The translations under genes and the position numbers were made by a program. The notes beneath the pieces were generated by a model. The model saw only the letters and a list, made by a program, of their open reading frames with translations, was not told where the DNA came from and did not search any database. A DNA stretch of 64,000 nt from Ilyonectria destructans (Eukaryota > Ascomycota > Sordariomycetes > Hypocreales > Nectriaceae): the NCBI GenBank assembly GCA_020740775.1, contig JAHEWK010000026.1, positions 496,001 to 560,000 of the forward strand, written 5' to 3'. Below, piece after piece: positions 11,336 to 21,652 of the stretch (position 1 is the stretch's first letter; the number at the start of each line of letters is the position of its first letter).

Positions 11336-12054
11336 ACCCCTTATTGCTAATGATATAACTTTTCACGAGAAATGTCACATCTCCTCCCCTTTTACATAAC
11401 CCAGTCCATGCTAATTTCTGCTGCCTAGGACTTCAAAGAACCACTCCTCCGAATCCAATATCCCTACATTACCCAGAGCCTTTGCAGCTGACCCCGAGCT
11501 ACAATTAACTAAAAGACCGCTGTTCCGTTGAATCTTGGGTCTCTGTATAGCAGTGAGACCACAAGATATTCATCATCGTCATTAACGCGTTTGTCAACGC
11601 CGTCATCAACAGCTTCAACCGCTATAAACCAGAACCAGAGCCATCATAACACACGGCAGCTGAATCCGAGTATCCGTCGAACCCGCACACAAGCCGAGAT
11701 CGAGGCAGCTTTGCCCACATCGCGGGCTTCAACGCCGTCATCGAGTCGATCACGAACAGCTACAAATACAAGGGGAAGGGGAACACGAGGCAGACGCGGA
11801 AGGGGAACCCGGGCTAGCTCGAGGCTCTCAGCAACACCAATGCGTCTGGCGATAGCTTCATCCCGGTGAATCAATCGTCCCTACGAGATAAGATTGTGGT
11901 GAGGTCATTGGACCTAGGCTAAGCGATTTCTGCGTAATTCTTGGTCACCTCTAGTTGTCATAGAATTTTGGGTATGTAAAGGGGAAGGTAAGGAAATCAG
12001 AAAGAAATTACCGAATGTCACGTGAAAGGTTATATCATTAGCAATAAGGAGTTA
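11336..12054. mobile_element. TIR-bounded non-autonomous element (719 bp)
   Basis: About 32-bp inverted repeats (ACCCCTTATTGCTAATGATA at the left, complement of ACTCCTTATTGCTAATGATA at the right) with TA on both sides (11334-11335, 12055-12056). The interior includes a Ser/Thr/Arg-rich open stretch (11528-11869) with low-complexity repeats that I do not consider a confident gene. Probably a Tc1/mariner-type non-autonomous copy. Confidence 0.7.
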
Positions 12055-12343
12055 TTGAAATAGCACGACTCATAAGTAATTATTCAGATTGTGTATACTC
12101 TTTCCACAGGAGTAAGCAAGCCCTTGTGCGATAGAATGTGTTGGGGCCAGCGGACATTGAGGTCCAGATAAGGTGCAGGCGTTACTGTGTTTTATTGGCT
12201 AGAGACCATTTTCAACAATTGGTCCAATCCACCAACACACTATTACACGTGTAAACACTCAATTTTAATTACTAAAGCTTGGGGGTGGCGAAGTTGTGAG
12301 TACCCGCTCTAGCTCCTCGCCAGAAGTGGACCCTCTCGGACTT
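12055..12343. other. Intergenic, nothing recognised
   Basis: About 290 bp between two repeat elements, AT-rich in part, with no ORF. Confidence 0.4.
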
Positions 12344-12689
12344 GCTTGTACGGAAGTCCATATCGAAGACTGGGCCAAAAGTGTACCCTGATCCCAACTA
12401 CCCACCCAATGCTTGCTAGGTCCACACCATCGTCACTTTAAGATTACACTTAACTAAATACTGACATGGGTCATATCTGCTTAGATAGATAGTCAGATAA
12501 AGACACGGTCTATGAAGAAGTCGGGGGTCAATGAGTTGCTATCGTGGCAACGACTTGATCCCGGTCAGAGAGGCGATCACTAAGAAGAGGATAACTGGGC
12601 AACCAGCAACGTAGCTCAAAAGCGCATTAATGCGCATTACTGTGTCTTGTCTGCCTTTCAATCTCTTTCAATCTCATCACAACCTTCCA

Positions 12690-13634
12690 ATGGCTCCCTC
12701 TCTCACTCCGTTCTGCCCAAGCTGCCCAGATATCACAACTGGGGGCGGCACGCCACACACCGACATTCAAGCCCAGTTTCCTACAGCCCCTTACTGTCCT
12801 CATTGTAACCAATTTTTCTCTAATGCCCCCATCAACAATGCTCGTTCCAACTAGGGATGCATCGAGGTAAATTACCAGGAGGTAAATTACCAAAACCCCT
12901 AGGTAAATGACTGTCATAAACCCGAGGTTTATGACCGTCATTTATCACGTGCTTCCAAGCACTATTTGGTGACTACGGAAATATTCGTCAATGCCATGAA
13001 GTTTAGGACGGCCTCCCTGATTGGTCATATTGACTCAGTAATGACCATAAATAGTTGTTGTCGGTGAAGAAATCTCAACAGCAAAGCATCGGGGGGTGAT
13101 GAAGCCTCCTCAGGGGTCGCAACAACTCATGGTCTTCCCCCGCTCCAACCCCTTTTGGGATACTCACTAAACCCAGTTAGGAAGGAGGTTTATGACGGTA
13201 AATTACCCGTCAGTTGGGGTTTATGACGTCAATTGGTAACTTGGGGTTTATGACGTCAAAAACGCATCCCTAGTTCCAACAACCCAATTGACCTCACGGC
13301 GGATTCCCCCAACCCCCGTCGACGAGTCAAACCGTCACAGCAAGCCTTGACAGTCCCAACTTCTCGTCCACCACCTGAGAACTACCAGATGGCCATTTTT
13401 CAGGCACAATACAATCGGGAGGAGAGTATACAACAGGACCACGGCCAAGCCGGCCAGAAGTCGCCCTCTACGACAGAATCCATCGTCATTCACATTCAGG
13501 CCTTGGCTGCCATTGAATGTAACTGTACATGGCCTCTTTTCTTGACCAAAGACCTTAGGCCTCATGCGGATCTCAAGTTGTCGAACAGGCTAATGCAGGT
13601 TAAAAAAAAGAAAAGCGACATGGGGTCACAATGA
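12690..13634 (+). pseudogene. Unrecognised Cys-rich (zinc-ribbon-like) ORF interrupted by a MITE
   Basis: Begins MAPSLTPFCPSCP and has a second pair in APYCPHCNQFF, that is two CxxC knuckles about 30 residues apart, suggesting a small zinc ribbon. The ORF is broken at 12851 by a 421-bp MITE. Removing the MITE and one copy of its 8-bp duplication joins NNARSN in frame to NPIDLTADSPNPRRRVKPSQQ. It then runs on through a Pro-rich, basic linker to a stop at 13634. I do not recognise the family. It lies inside the inverted-repeat unit, so it is probably part of that element rather than a host gene. Confidence 0.5.
12852..13272. mobile_element. hAT-type MITE (421 bp), TSD GTTCCAAC
   Basis: Termini TAGGGATGC and GCATCCCTA are inverted repeats, and the flanking 8-bp direct duplication GTTCCAAC (12844-12851, 13273-13280) is the hAT signature. 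The interior is non-coding and contains several short palindromes and repeats (GGTAAATTACC, and GGTTTATGACGTCA-like units near each end). Confidence 0.85.
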
Positions 13635-14400
13635 AGGAAGAATCAACCAACCTTGCTTAGGTCTATTAGATCTAAGACCTTATTTGAACATGTCTTCAAG
13701 GCATTCCCAAGGGCCCAGATAGTTAGGTCGGGATTTGATGTAGGCTGAGGGCCGCCATATGTGAAAGTCCGGGTATTCACACCCAGTACCTTCGTTGGGA
13801 GGGCTGCAAGTCGGGCTGGGGGGAAGCCGCCATTGATCAACTTCTCCTCCTGTGTCTTCAGCCCAGCAGGAGTCAAATCGGTAGAGTCCGGGATCATCGT
13901 CGCCATAGAAGTAATTGGTTGAGGCATCGACACAACAAGTGCGAAGGTTGTGAGGAAATGAAGCAGTGGGGCAAGAAGATCCTGATGCTGTGGCGACAGT
14001 AAGCTAACCTAAGATCGGCAAAGTATATGTCAGCAACCAGGTAAGGGCGGCTGAGGAAGTAAATAAACAAAGGGACAACATGTCAATAAACCTTTGTATG
14101 CTGTATAAACTGAGTTGATACTAACCCAGATTTCTTTGGCGATGAAGAAGGGGCTAGAGAAGATTCTTCTTGCCGGTTTCTACAACTTCAAGTCCAAGAA
14201 AGAGATTGTATACACATTGAAGAATAGAGACCGCGAACGTCATTGTTTATCGTTCAAAATGACATTGATGAGATATGTATTATCTAGGGGTATCCTTCTA
14301 TTGAAGTCGTGCGTGGACACATCTTGGGCGTGACCCTAGCTTGGTTGAGGCCAGGGTACACTTTTGGCCCAGTCTGCAATATGGACTTCCGTATGCTTGC

Positions 14401-14917
14401 CTTCCCATTTACACAAGGTTAGTGCATCGCAGGTTCCACTAAAAAGCCTGTGCGCATCACCAGCAATCAACTCCGAGAGGCTAAGACATGCATTAGCAAT
14501 AATGAGTTTCGTTAAGGCCAGTGGGAGATGAGACTAGCAGGTGGTCTCGGCAGAAAACACGGCATTACTACTCCATAAGCATCATCCCTAACTTTCATGT
14601 GCTCGCCCGGAGCATCCCGCGCGCGAATGACTCACGAGCAAGAACCTGGGCGGGATTGGACCACCCACGCATTGTCCCCTTATCCAGAGCCAAAAGCGCA
14701 GCCAGACGAGACACCTGATGGGACCTGGGGGAGCTTGAATTAAAATTCCAAAAATATTTATGGAAAACATTAGTATAAATGCAGCACTAATCCTTCAGGT
14801 CGGGGGATGGTTTGTGGAGGCTGCTTCAATCACTTTGCTAGGCTGCTCTTTATTCTATAGTAATGATGAGATTGAATCCCTACTTCCTCGCGAATTGGGA
14901 GATTAAATCGAACTCCT
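14401..14917. other. Intergenic, nothing recognised
   Basis: About 500 bp between the inverted-repeat unit and the 3' end of the arrestin gene. No supported gene. Confidence 0.4.
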
Positions 14918-16189
14918 TCATAATTCGTTCTCTTCTATATATGCCGGAGGTTGTGAAGCCACATCTTGATATACCGGTGGAGTGTCTTCATCCCAGTTGA
15001 CCTCCCCATCAGCATATCGCGTTAGGTTTATGTCAAACCTTAGACGATAGAAGAACCCTTTAGGAGTTGGAGTCACTACATCTGGCTTCAACACATGAGC
15101 TGTTTCTTGGGAGAGAAAAATTTCTATCTCCAATGAATGCTTCACCGCCAGTCCATAGAAAGGCTTGACATCATAAGCATGCCTGCACTCACGACCCGGG
15201 AACCTTTGTCGATCAATAGCATAACTGAACTTCAAGTCGGTTGTGCCATCTCCCCCAATCCCATCGGTCTCCCAAACCTTTCGTAATATGCCTTTGGCCA
15301 GAACGCGAATATCTGTCGTTGGCTCGTTTGCCGTTTTGAAGGGCGTGGCATGGTGCTTGCATAGGGGAAAGCTACGCTGAATAGTCTCTTCGAACTTCCA
15401 GGAGACACTTATCAGTCGCCAGAAGACGATTCTTTGAGGGATTTCATCATAATCCAGAAGATCGACCAGATGTAGAACAACCTCATTCGCACCCTCCGGT
15501 TCGATAACACTATCATACAACACCCCCACCCTAGCTTTGATGGGCTTCAGTTCGACGTACAAGTGGTGAGGAGGCTTCGGTGGTGAGGAGACTCTCTTCA
15601 CCATTATAGAGTCCTTGAGTTCGATGTGATTGTTTGAGATAGCATGCTGGTTTGGGCTTCGAGCGATATCCATCGTGGCCTTGAGATTGTAAGATATCGA
15701 AAAGGCAGGGATGTTGACGGTTGCTGGATAGTGCCCGGGTATAAACGAGGAGAAGGGAAATTGGTGGACGCCTCTTGATAGTATTGTCGGACTATTGAGA
15801 AAACTCCATGTCTCAATATTGACGGACTGTATCTGACAGCCTGCACAAGAGCCCCAGCGAGATTGAGGCGATTGTCGCCTTATTTGGATCGAGAGTAACG
15901 CAACCAAAGCATCCAGTTTGGCGAAGTCTCCTCCCACGTGTACAAGCAGGAGACCCGAAAATAGAGCTCCGACGGCGTCCGCCCCCTTATCAAAAAGAGT
16001 AACAGAGGGACTTTCGAGATTCCAACTAAGAGTCACCGCCGCGGTTGTGTTGTTGGGTGATTTGGGAAAGGGGATCGATATCGGAAATATTCGGTTTGGC
16101 TTGGAAATCTGCGATGGCTCGGCTATAGTAATAACTACTGGAAGCGCTGTTTTGTCGAAGTTTGGGTTGGTTCCTGTGGTAATCATCAA
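14918..16189 (-). CDS. Alpha-arrestin (LDB19-like) ubiquitin-ligase adaptor
   Basis: A single-exon 423-aa protein with an arrestin N-domain rich in beta strands. The LDB19-type segment near residues 78-150 (GLLLVHVGGDFAKLDAL, then GSCAGCQIQS and the loop FIPGHYPATVNIP) resembles the fungal Ldb19/Art1 group. An arrestin C-domain follows. The C-terminus carries two PPxY motifs (PPVY in the TPPVYQDV segment and PPAY in QPPAYIE), which bind WW domains of Rsp5-type E3 ligases. Such adaptors direct ubiquitination and endocytosis of plasma-membrane nutrient transporters in response to nutrient signals. Two adjacent Met codons make the start ambiguous by one residue. A short upstream exon cannot be excluded. 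The gene is intact and unrelated in orientation to the neighbouring regulator. Confidence 0.8.
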   Translation of the reverse strand: MMITTGTNPNFDKTALPVVITIAEPSQISKPNRIFPISIPFPKSPNNTTAAVTLSWNLESPSVTLFDKGADAVGALFSGLLLVHVGGDFAKLDALVALLSIQIRRQSPQSRWGSCAGCQIQSVNIETWSFLNSPTILSRGVHQFPFSSFIPGHYPATVNIPAFSISYNLKATMDIARSPNQHAISNNHIELKDSIMVKRVSSPPKPPHHLYVELKPIKARVGVLYDSVIEPEGANEVVLHLVDLLDYDEIPQRIVFWRLISVSWKFEETIQRSFPLCKHHATPFKTANEPTTDIRVLAKGILRKVWETDGIGGDGTTDLKFSYAIDRQRFPGRECRHAYDVKPFYGLAVKHSLEIEIFLSQETAHVLKPDVVTPTPKGFFYRLRFDINLTRYADGEVNWDEDTPPVYQDVASQPPAYIEENEL

Positions 16190-16190
16190 A

Positions 16191-16690
16191 GTACTGAGCA
16201 GACCGGGTTAGATTATCACCAGGTACACATGCCACTGCCGACTTTGCCGACCTCATTGTGTGCCATGAAAAAGGCTGAAAGGCGTCGTCTTGACGAGCTC
16301 CTTCTATCCCTGGATCATCCAAGGCTCGGCATTGTAATTAGTAAGTCGGTCCAAACAGCTCGGAAACGCTTGCTCTATAATTTAGTAGCCGGTCCCACCC
16401 TGTCCCCTTGACTAGCTCAGGGGTTGCCCACGTCACACAATGCTCGGAGTTGGAAGCCGTTGGAAGCCCGCATGGCAATGATAAGTATCACAAGTTAAGG
16501 ATTTGAACGATAGGTGGCTACATTCTAATGCACTGACCTACCGATTGATCCTTCACATTGAGCCGGGCAGAGAGCGCTTCTTAATAGGAAAGAGACTCGG
16601 AACCTGTCACGACCCAGGTTGAGACCAGGCGGTCGCAACTGGCATAATTATTTTAATACCTAGTTATGAGTTTTAAATCATTAAGAGTCT
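16191..16690. other. Intergenic between arrestin start and regulator 3' end
   Basis: About 500 bp with the arrestin promoter. A tRNA-like patch near 16490-16555 on the minus strand was examined and rejected because the arms do not fold. Confidence 0.4.
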
Positions 16691-19141
16691 TTAAAGAAGA
16701 CCTTCAAAGCCTGGTCCACCCCACTCCCTCATTAAATCCGCAAAAGCTTTCTGAACAATACCTGCGCCTTCCGGAGAAAGTCCCGGAAAGAGAAGAAGAT
16801 CTGGAAATTCAGCAACATTTCCTCCTTGCTGCTGCTCAGTCTGGTGTAGATTCTTATCGTTGATTTCCTGGCCACCGTCTAATCCCAGTAATGGTAGGTT
16901 ACCATAACCTTGTGCCACAGGGACCGTTGTCTTGAGTGTTGTTAATCGTCTGCGGAGTACTTGGAAAAGATGTTGCCCTAGCAACGCGGGGATGCCGAAT
17001 CGATGGTTGGGGACTGTTCCTGCTCTCTCTAGCTGCAACGCAACCTCCGCCAGCAGAGCCAGAAGTTCGACTTCCTGGCCAGGCCGATCACCGTAGAGCT
17101 GTGAAAACAATTTGAGGGCAAGGACTGCTGCGTAGGAGCTCATGGCCCAGGTTGGAGTCATCATGCAATACATTGGCTGACCAATCTCACGAAGATCTCT
17201 GACAGTGACCTCACAACAGTTGACGGCGGCCTCAAAGCAGTCGTAAGCGGTTGCATCAGTTTCCTGTCCGCTACTTGCATGACTGTGCAAGGCCGCCGAG
17301 AGCGCCCATAGTCGACCATGTAAGTACACGTAGCGCAAGAACGCACTTTGCATGACTTCAGCCGTCTCGGAGTTGGCGTCCGGGTTGGTCAGCCATGTTT
17401 GTGCCCATGGATCCAAGGCTGAGTCTACGATATCTCTCACCCAATGCGGACCAGTATGCGGAAGTCCAAAATGACTCTTGACTTCATGATGAAGCATACA
17501 CAAATGGCGACGCAAGAGAACAAAAGCCCAAGTATACCTGTCTGTGGGGTCGGCCAAGGGATGCTGCCACCATTCTTTTATTCGTAGGATGAGCTCGTTT
17601 TCGGGGAAAAAGGCAACTCTGCCACGCGAGGCATTATGTGCTTGTTCCCAGATCAACAGTCGAAGCGACGTCCGTTCTCGGTTTCGAATCAGTCTTGCTT
17701 CGTGGGATGATATCGCAATAGTCGATCCATTGCTTGGGTCTGGAACAGGGAGACTGGGCAATGAAGCCAAAGGTCCTTGGCGGCCATCGAAACCTAAGTC
17801 CGAAATCATACCAAGGGCGTAAGTCGTGTATGTCCATGAGTTGTCCTCCGCCAATGTATTCGCCGGGACAGCGGCTAGGAGTGATAGGTAATAGCCTTGT
17901 GCGATTTCCACAGATTTGTAGCCACACGCATGAACATGCTTCGACAGCTTTTCGCCGTGCAAGCGCAATCGCTTCATGAGCGACGCTGAGGCGGGATCAA
18001 ACTGTGCAGTGATGGCCAGAATCCAAGTAAAAAGGAGCGCCGAACGTGATCTCACAAAATCAGGCGTGTGTAAGGCTGGGTCAAGAATTCCGTGTATAGG
18101 ATGTTGCCACTCGAAGTAGCTGGAGAGCTCTTAATAGGCGGCTTGGGGACGGAGTTGGAAAAGTCTACTAACATAGGGAATAGATATAGGACCTCTTCGA
18201 GGGATATCAACCCTAAATCGACCGGATCAAGATCTGGGCCTGTGTCTAGGGCTCGGTTTTCGTTTGCTGCTTTGAAGTAGTTTGCATAGCGAATATCGAC
18301 GCTACTCCGTGTGAGGAGCTGCCCAAGTGCATCCTCCAGAACCCCTCGATCCAGCTTGAGGCCGAGGGAAACGTATCCAGGGCGTTCGAAGAGGGCTCGG
18401 GCCATAACCAGTGAACTAGAATCCGTCGTCATAGACATGGCGTCACCAGGCGAAGCGTCCTGGCCAAAAACTGACGAGGAGTCAGGTCTGAAGGTCTCCC
18501 CTGCCGCCCGAGCCTCCCCGGACGCGTCAGCTAAAAGCCCCAGAGGATTACACACAGACCGCTCAAACCGACCAGCAGCCACCGCATCTGTGTTGGACTG
18601 GTCAAATTGAGAAAGCTCTGAAGGTGCATCAGGCATACTCGAGGATGTAGTTTGAGCTGAAGGGACTAGGTCTTGAGATGATTCTTGGGCCGCGAGCTGC
18701 TGCGGCGAGAGGGCATCGCCGCGTAAGAGGAGACCAAGAATTTCGCTCTCGCTAGGGACGGGATTCTTAGGATCCCCCTTTGACAGCCGCGTCGCCTTGC
18801 GAACTTCGGTTTGGATTTGGCGCACGGCCTTCTCGACGCCGTGATAGCGACCAAGAGCACCCGGTCTACGGCCTGGGGCACGTCTCGGAGGGATGTGGCA
18901 AGGGCGGTTGTTGCGTTGACACCTGTCGCAGGGAGCTCTTGATCCGTGAGGGTTCCGCTCGGAGCTGGTGCATCGCATCTTTTCCACCACGGTGTCAACA
19001 AAACTTCCTTACGCCAGGCTCAACACTGTGGTTGTTCCTCACCTTCTGTTTGCGGCACGCTTCGCACGCGACGGCCAGTTGAGGCCCCAATGTGCGCTGG
19101 CGCTCACAGTCTTGTGGTGAAGGCGCCGTAGCCATTGTCAT
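16691..19141 (-). CDS. Zn2Cys6 transcription factor with an apparent frameshift
   Basis: Exon 1 (19141-19043) encodes MTMATAPSPQ... and the first half of the zinc cluster ACEACRKQK. After intron 18979-19042 (64 bp) the cluster continues MRCT...APCDRCQRNNRPC, giving six cysteines. A basic Pro/Arg-rich linker follows (PPRRAPGRRPGALGRYHG), then a fungal-type regulatory middle region rich in helices with YxxSLLAA and YKSVEIAQGYY-type segments, ending GFEGLL at 16691. At about 18062 the frame breaks: TQPYT in one frame must be joined to HTPDFVRSRSALLF in another. The break sits in an ACACAC run and I find no GT-AG intron that repairs it, so a 2-bp loss (or an assembly error) is likely. If real, the product stops about 350 residues in and lacks the regulatory half. 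It lies next to the SDR/TIM-barrel/FAD genes and is a candidate (former) pathway regulator. Confidence 0.75.
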
Positions 19142-20170
19142 GGTCTGGGGATCTGAACAAATGCAGGCGCAGGGTGGAAAATGTAGCATCTCTGCCGAAG
19201 GCCAGGCAACGTCCAAGGTTGCGCTGGGGTTTGTGGGGAACGACGATCTGCAAAGCGGGGAAGCGATTTGCGAGACCGAGCCCAGAGCCGGCTGGCCAGC
19301 ATCGTCGGGGCGTGCCCAGTTGAGTCACGCGGAACAGGGGGCGAGAGTAGATACTGTACGAATGTAGCCAAGAAGGATGTGTGTAGACGAGGCCCTCTTA
19401 TTGGAGGAGGAGGGGGGAGGGGTTTCTTCAGGCTTGTCCATAAACCCGCACCAACCATGTTTGGTAATAAATGGACCTGGCTGGTAATGGGAGAGGGGTT
19501 GATTGGGCCCGGAATTTGCCGCAAGAATGTAAGAGGGAGCCGAGAGCCCAGGCCCTTCAAACCCAGGCCGAACTTTCACTGGCAGCATGTCGTCCATGAC
19601 AACTGATTTGGTGCTTCACTTTATGGGGCTTCGGTTTCTGTCCAACCCTTCCACAGGGCCAAGGATCAGGTTTTTCTTCTCCTGTTGGACACGGCCAAAG
19701 CTCCCGGGGCCGAAGGAGAATACAAGGCATACACTTTGGAGTCCTGTCAGTTGCGAGCGGGTAAAAGATCGCATTCGAGACAGCCAATGCCGAGGATTCT
19801 GCTCCGTATTTCCTGGGTGACGTGCAGCCATTGATGGTAGTGCATGCGCATGTGCATGGAAATGCCCCTAATCACCTGGATAAAAGTACCTGCGGCAGCA
19901 GCTGCAGCTTGTTGACTTGCGGACATGTGTCGGAGCTCTCATGCTGCTTAAACCCAAAAGCTTACAAGAGGATAACGGTCAAGGTCACACCAACATCACT
20001 TGGCAAGTATCGTAAAAGTAAACCCCAGAAGGCTACAAAGTGAGTGGCTCATTTCCATTCTGCTCCCGCTGAGGAGTATGCACTGCCATCTACAATTTAT
20101 GCATGACGTGCAGCTATGCGCCTTGATGATGGTGGGGATCAAGCTTGGACACCTTGCTCCGTAGATACCT
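19142..20170. other. Intergenic region with regulator promoter
   Basis: About 1 kb between the start of the Zn2Cys6 gene and the stop of the SDR gene. A G-rich tract (GGAGGAGGAGGGGGGAGGGG) lies near 19397-19420. No gene is supported on either strand. Confidence 0.4.
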
Positions 20171-21324
20171 TTAGATACCTCGGCCGCCATCTACTTCAAT
20201 CGTTGTGCCTGTAAGGAAAGACCCCTGGTCTGAACCGAGGAACCACGCCGCGTTCGCGATATCGGTAGGCTTGGTAAGCCTTTTCAATGGCAGTCCGTCC
20301 TCAATTTTGCGACGCTTTTCGGCCGATTGATCATCATTTCCGATACTCCTCTCGAGCCTACGGCAAACAGCAGACGACGTTAGACTGGCACATAAGGTAG
20401 GGAATAGCAGACTCCAACACATACATGGCTGTGTCGCCAACTGCGGGGCATATGCAGTTGAATCGAATGGTTGGGGCATATTCCAGTGCCATGGTCTTCG
20501 AGGCGAGCTGAATCAAGAGTCAATCTTCGCCGTTCAGCAGGGACGGGCAGTGGTTTCCAACATTTACTCCCGCCTTAGCGGCGTTGTAGAAGGCGAATCC
20601 TGGCCGAGGGCGCGTGCATCCAGTGCTAGGATATCGATATCAGTGCTAGTCCAATGACCAGGTTGTCTCATTTTGCGCACCTCGTCATGTTGATGAAGAC
20701 ACCACCTCCTTGCTTCAGCATAAAGGGGCAGACGACTTGTGCACTCAGGAAAACAGGCTTGTAGCAAATTTCAGCGGATGCATAGGTAATCCAGCAACAT
20801 GGACGTGGCGTGACCTTACTCTAAGGTTGACGTTGAGGATCTGGTCGTACAGGTCCATTGACAAAGTGTGGACAGGCTTCGGCTTCGGTAAGTTCACGCC
20901 TGCCAGGCTAAGCAGGGGCCATCTGCACTTACCGAGGGCAATAGCGTGATGCCTATCAAGTCTCAGTGTGCTGTGGTAGGACCAAAGGGAGAAGCAGCAT
21001 GTTTGCTTACCCGCGTTGTTGACCACGACATCCAGCCGACCGTAATCTTTTTCGGCAATGGCCAGAGCTTGCTCCCAAACTCCGACGCTTGTCACATCTC
21101 CATGAATGAAAGTAAGGTCGGGGCTTGTGGCCGCTTTTGCGCTTCCTCTAGCTTCGTTCAGATCGATGAAGATGACTTTGCTCCCCTCCTGATGGAAACG
21201 GTCGACTATCGCAGCGCCGAAGCCATCAGCACCACCTGTGTGAAAGACGTCAACGCTGACTCCGGCCCAAGAACAAGACTTGCAAACCTGTCACAACAAC
21301 GACTCGCGATTCAGAAGGCGTCAT
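20171..21324 (-). CDS. Short-chain dehydrogenase/reductase (SDR)
   Basis: A 250-aa NAD(P)-dependent oxidoreductase of the classical SDR fold, reconstructed with six introns: 21236-21287, 20900-21010, 20758-20819, 20626-20680, 20508-20561 and 20358-20424. The spliced CDS is 753 nt and stays open. Motifs in order: the cofactor glycine motif VTGGADGFG near residue 12, VVVNNAG after strand 4, the active-site Ser region NMTSTG, YNAAK with the catalytic Tyr and Lys, and the family C-terminus GSFLTGTTIEVDGGRGI. Such enzymes oxidise or reduce secondary alcohols. It is divergent from the TIM-barrel gene across a 328-bp region, which suggests co-regulation. The alcohol or ketone substrate is not known. 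I see no lesion. Confidence 0.88.
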
Positions 21325-21652
21325 GATGAATATCCTGCATGAGTTGGTCCACGTTTTCCTGAGCGTGTTGGAAGTTGGTGATTTGGTTGTGATATTCAAC
21401 GACTGGCTCGTGCGGGGTTGAAATACCGCAGACGAGGCTTTCGGAATTGGTTCCCACGCGACCTCTCCCGAGGACCATGGAGTACGGCCGGAGCTTTCGG
21501 CTACCGGAATGTTAATCTAAGGACCGGGATCTCACTCCAAAATGCCGGCTAAACCAATCGATAAAACATGGACATGGCCGGCAGCACAGAATTACCTCCG
21601 TGGCCCATGAGATGCACAAGCCAGTCGATAAGGACAGCAACCAACAACGACC
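21325..21652. promoter_or_regulatory. Shared divergent promoter of SDR and TIM-barrel genes
   Basis: A 328-bp spacer between two divergent start codons. CGG triplets compatible with Zn2Cys6 binding occur (for example the CGGCCGGAG and CTACCGGAAT stretch at 21485-21507), but no spaced palindrome could be defined with confidence. Confidence 0.4.

Larger units (their letters stand above)
12344..14400. mobile_element. Inverted-repeat-bounded unit carrying a zinc-ribbon-like ORF
   Basis: The segment is delimited by about 47-bp inverted repeats (12344-12390 and 14352-14400) sharing GGAAGTCCATAT and ACTGGGCCAAAAGTGTACCC. It holds one plus-strand ORF split by a hAT-type MITE and a weaker minus-strand ORF (13643-13933, Pro/Thr-rich, unrecognised). 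No transposase motif is visible, so this may be a non-autonomous or old element. The exact termini and target duplication were not resolved. Confidence 0.5.

Noticed and set aside
11528..11869. Ser/Thr/Arg-rich open frame (113 codons) inside the TIR element
   Set aside because: Low-complexity composition (RGRGTRGRRGRGTR) and no domain; the opposite strand is open too.
13643..13933. Minus-strand ORF within the inverted-repeat unit
   Set aside because: 96 codons, Pro/Thr-rich, no recognisable domain; mentioned under the unit but not called as a gene.
16490..16560. tRNA-like patch on the minus strand (GTTCAAATCC B-box-like motif)
   Set aside because: Only 57 nt between possible acceptor strands and no proper D or anticodon arms; not a credible tRNA gene.
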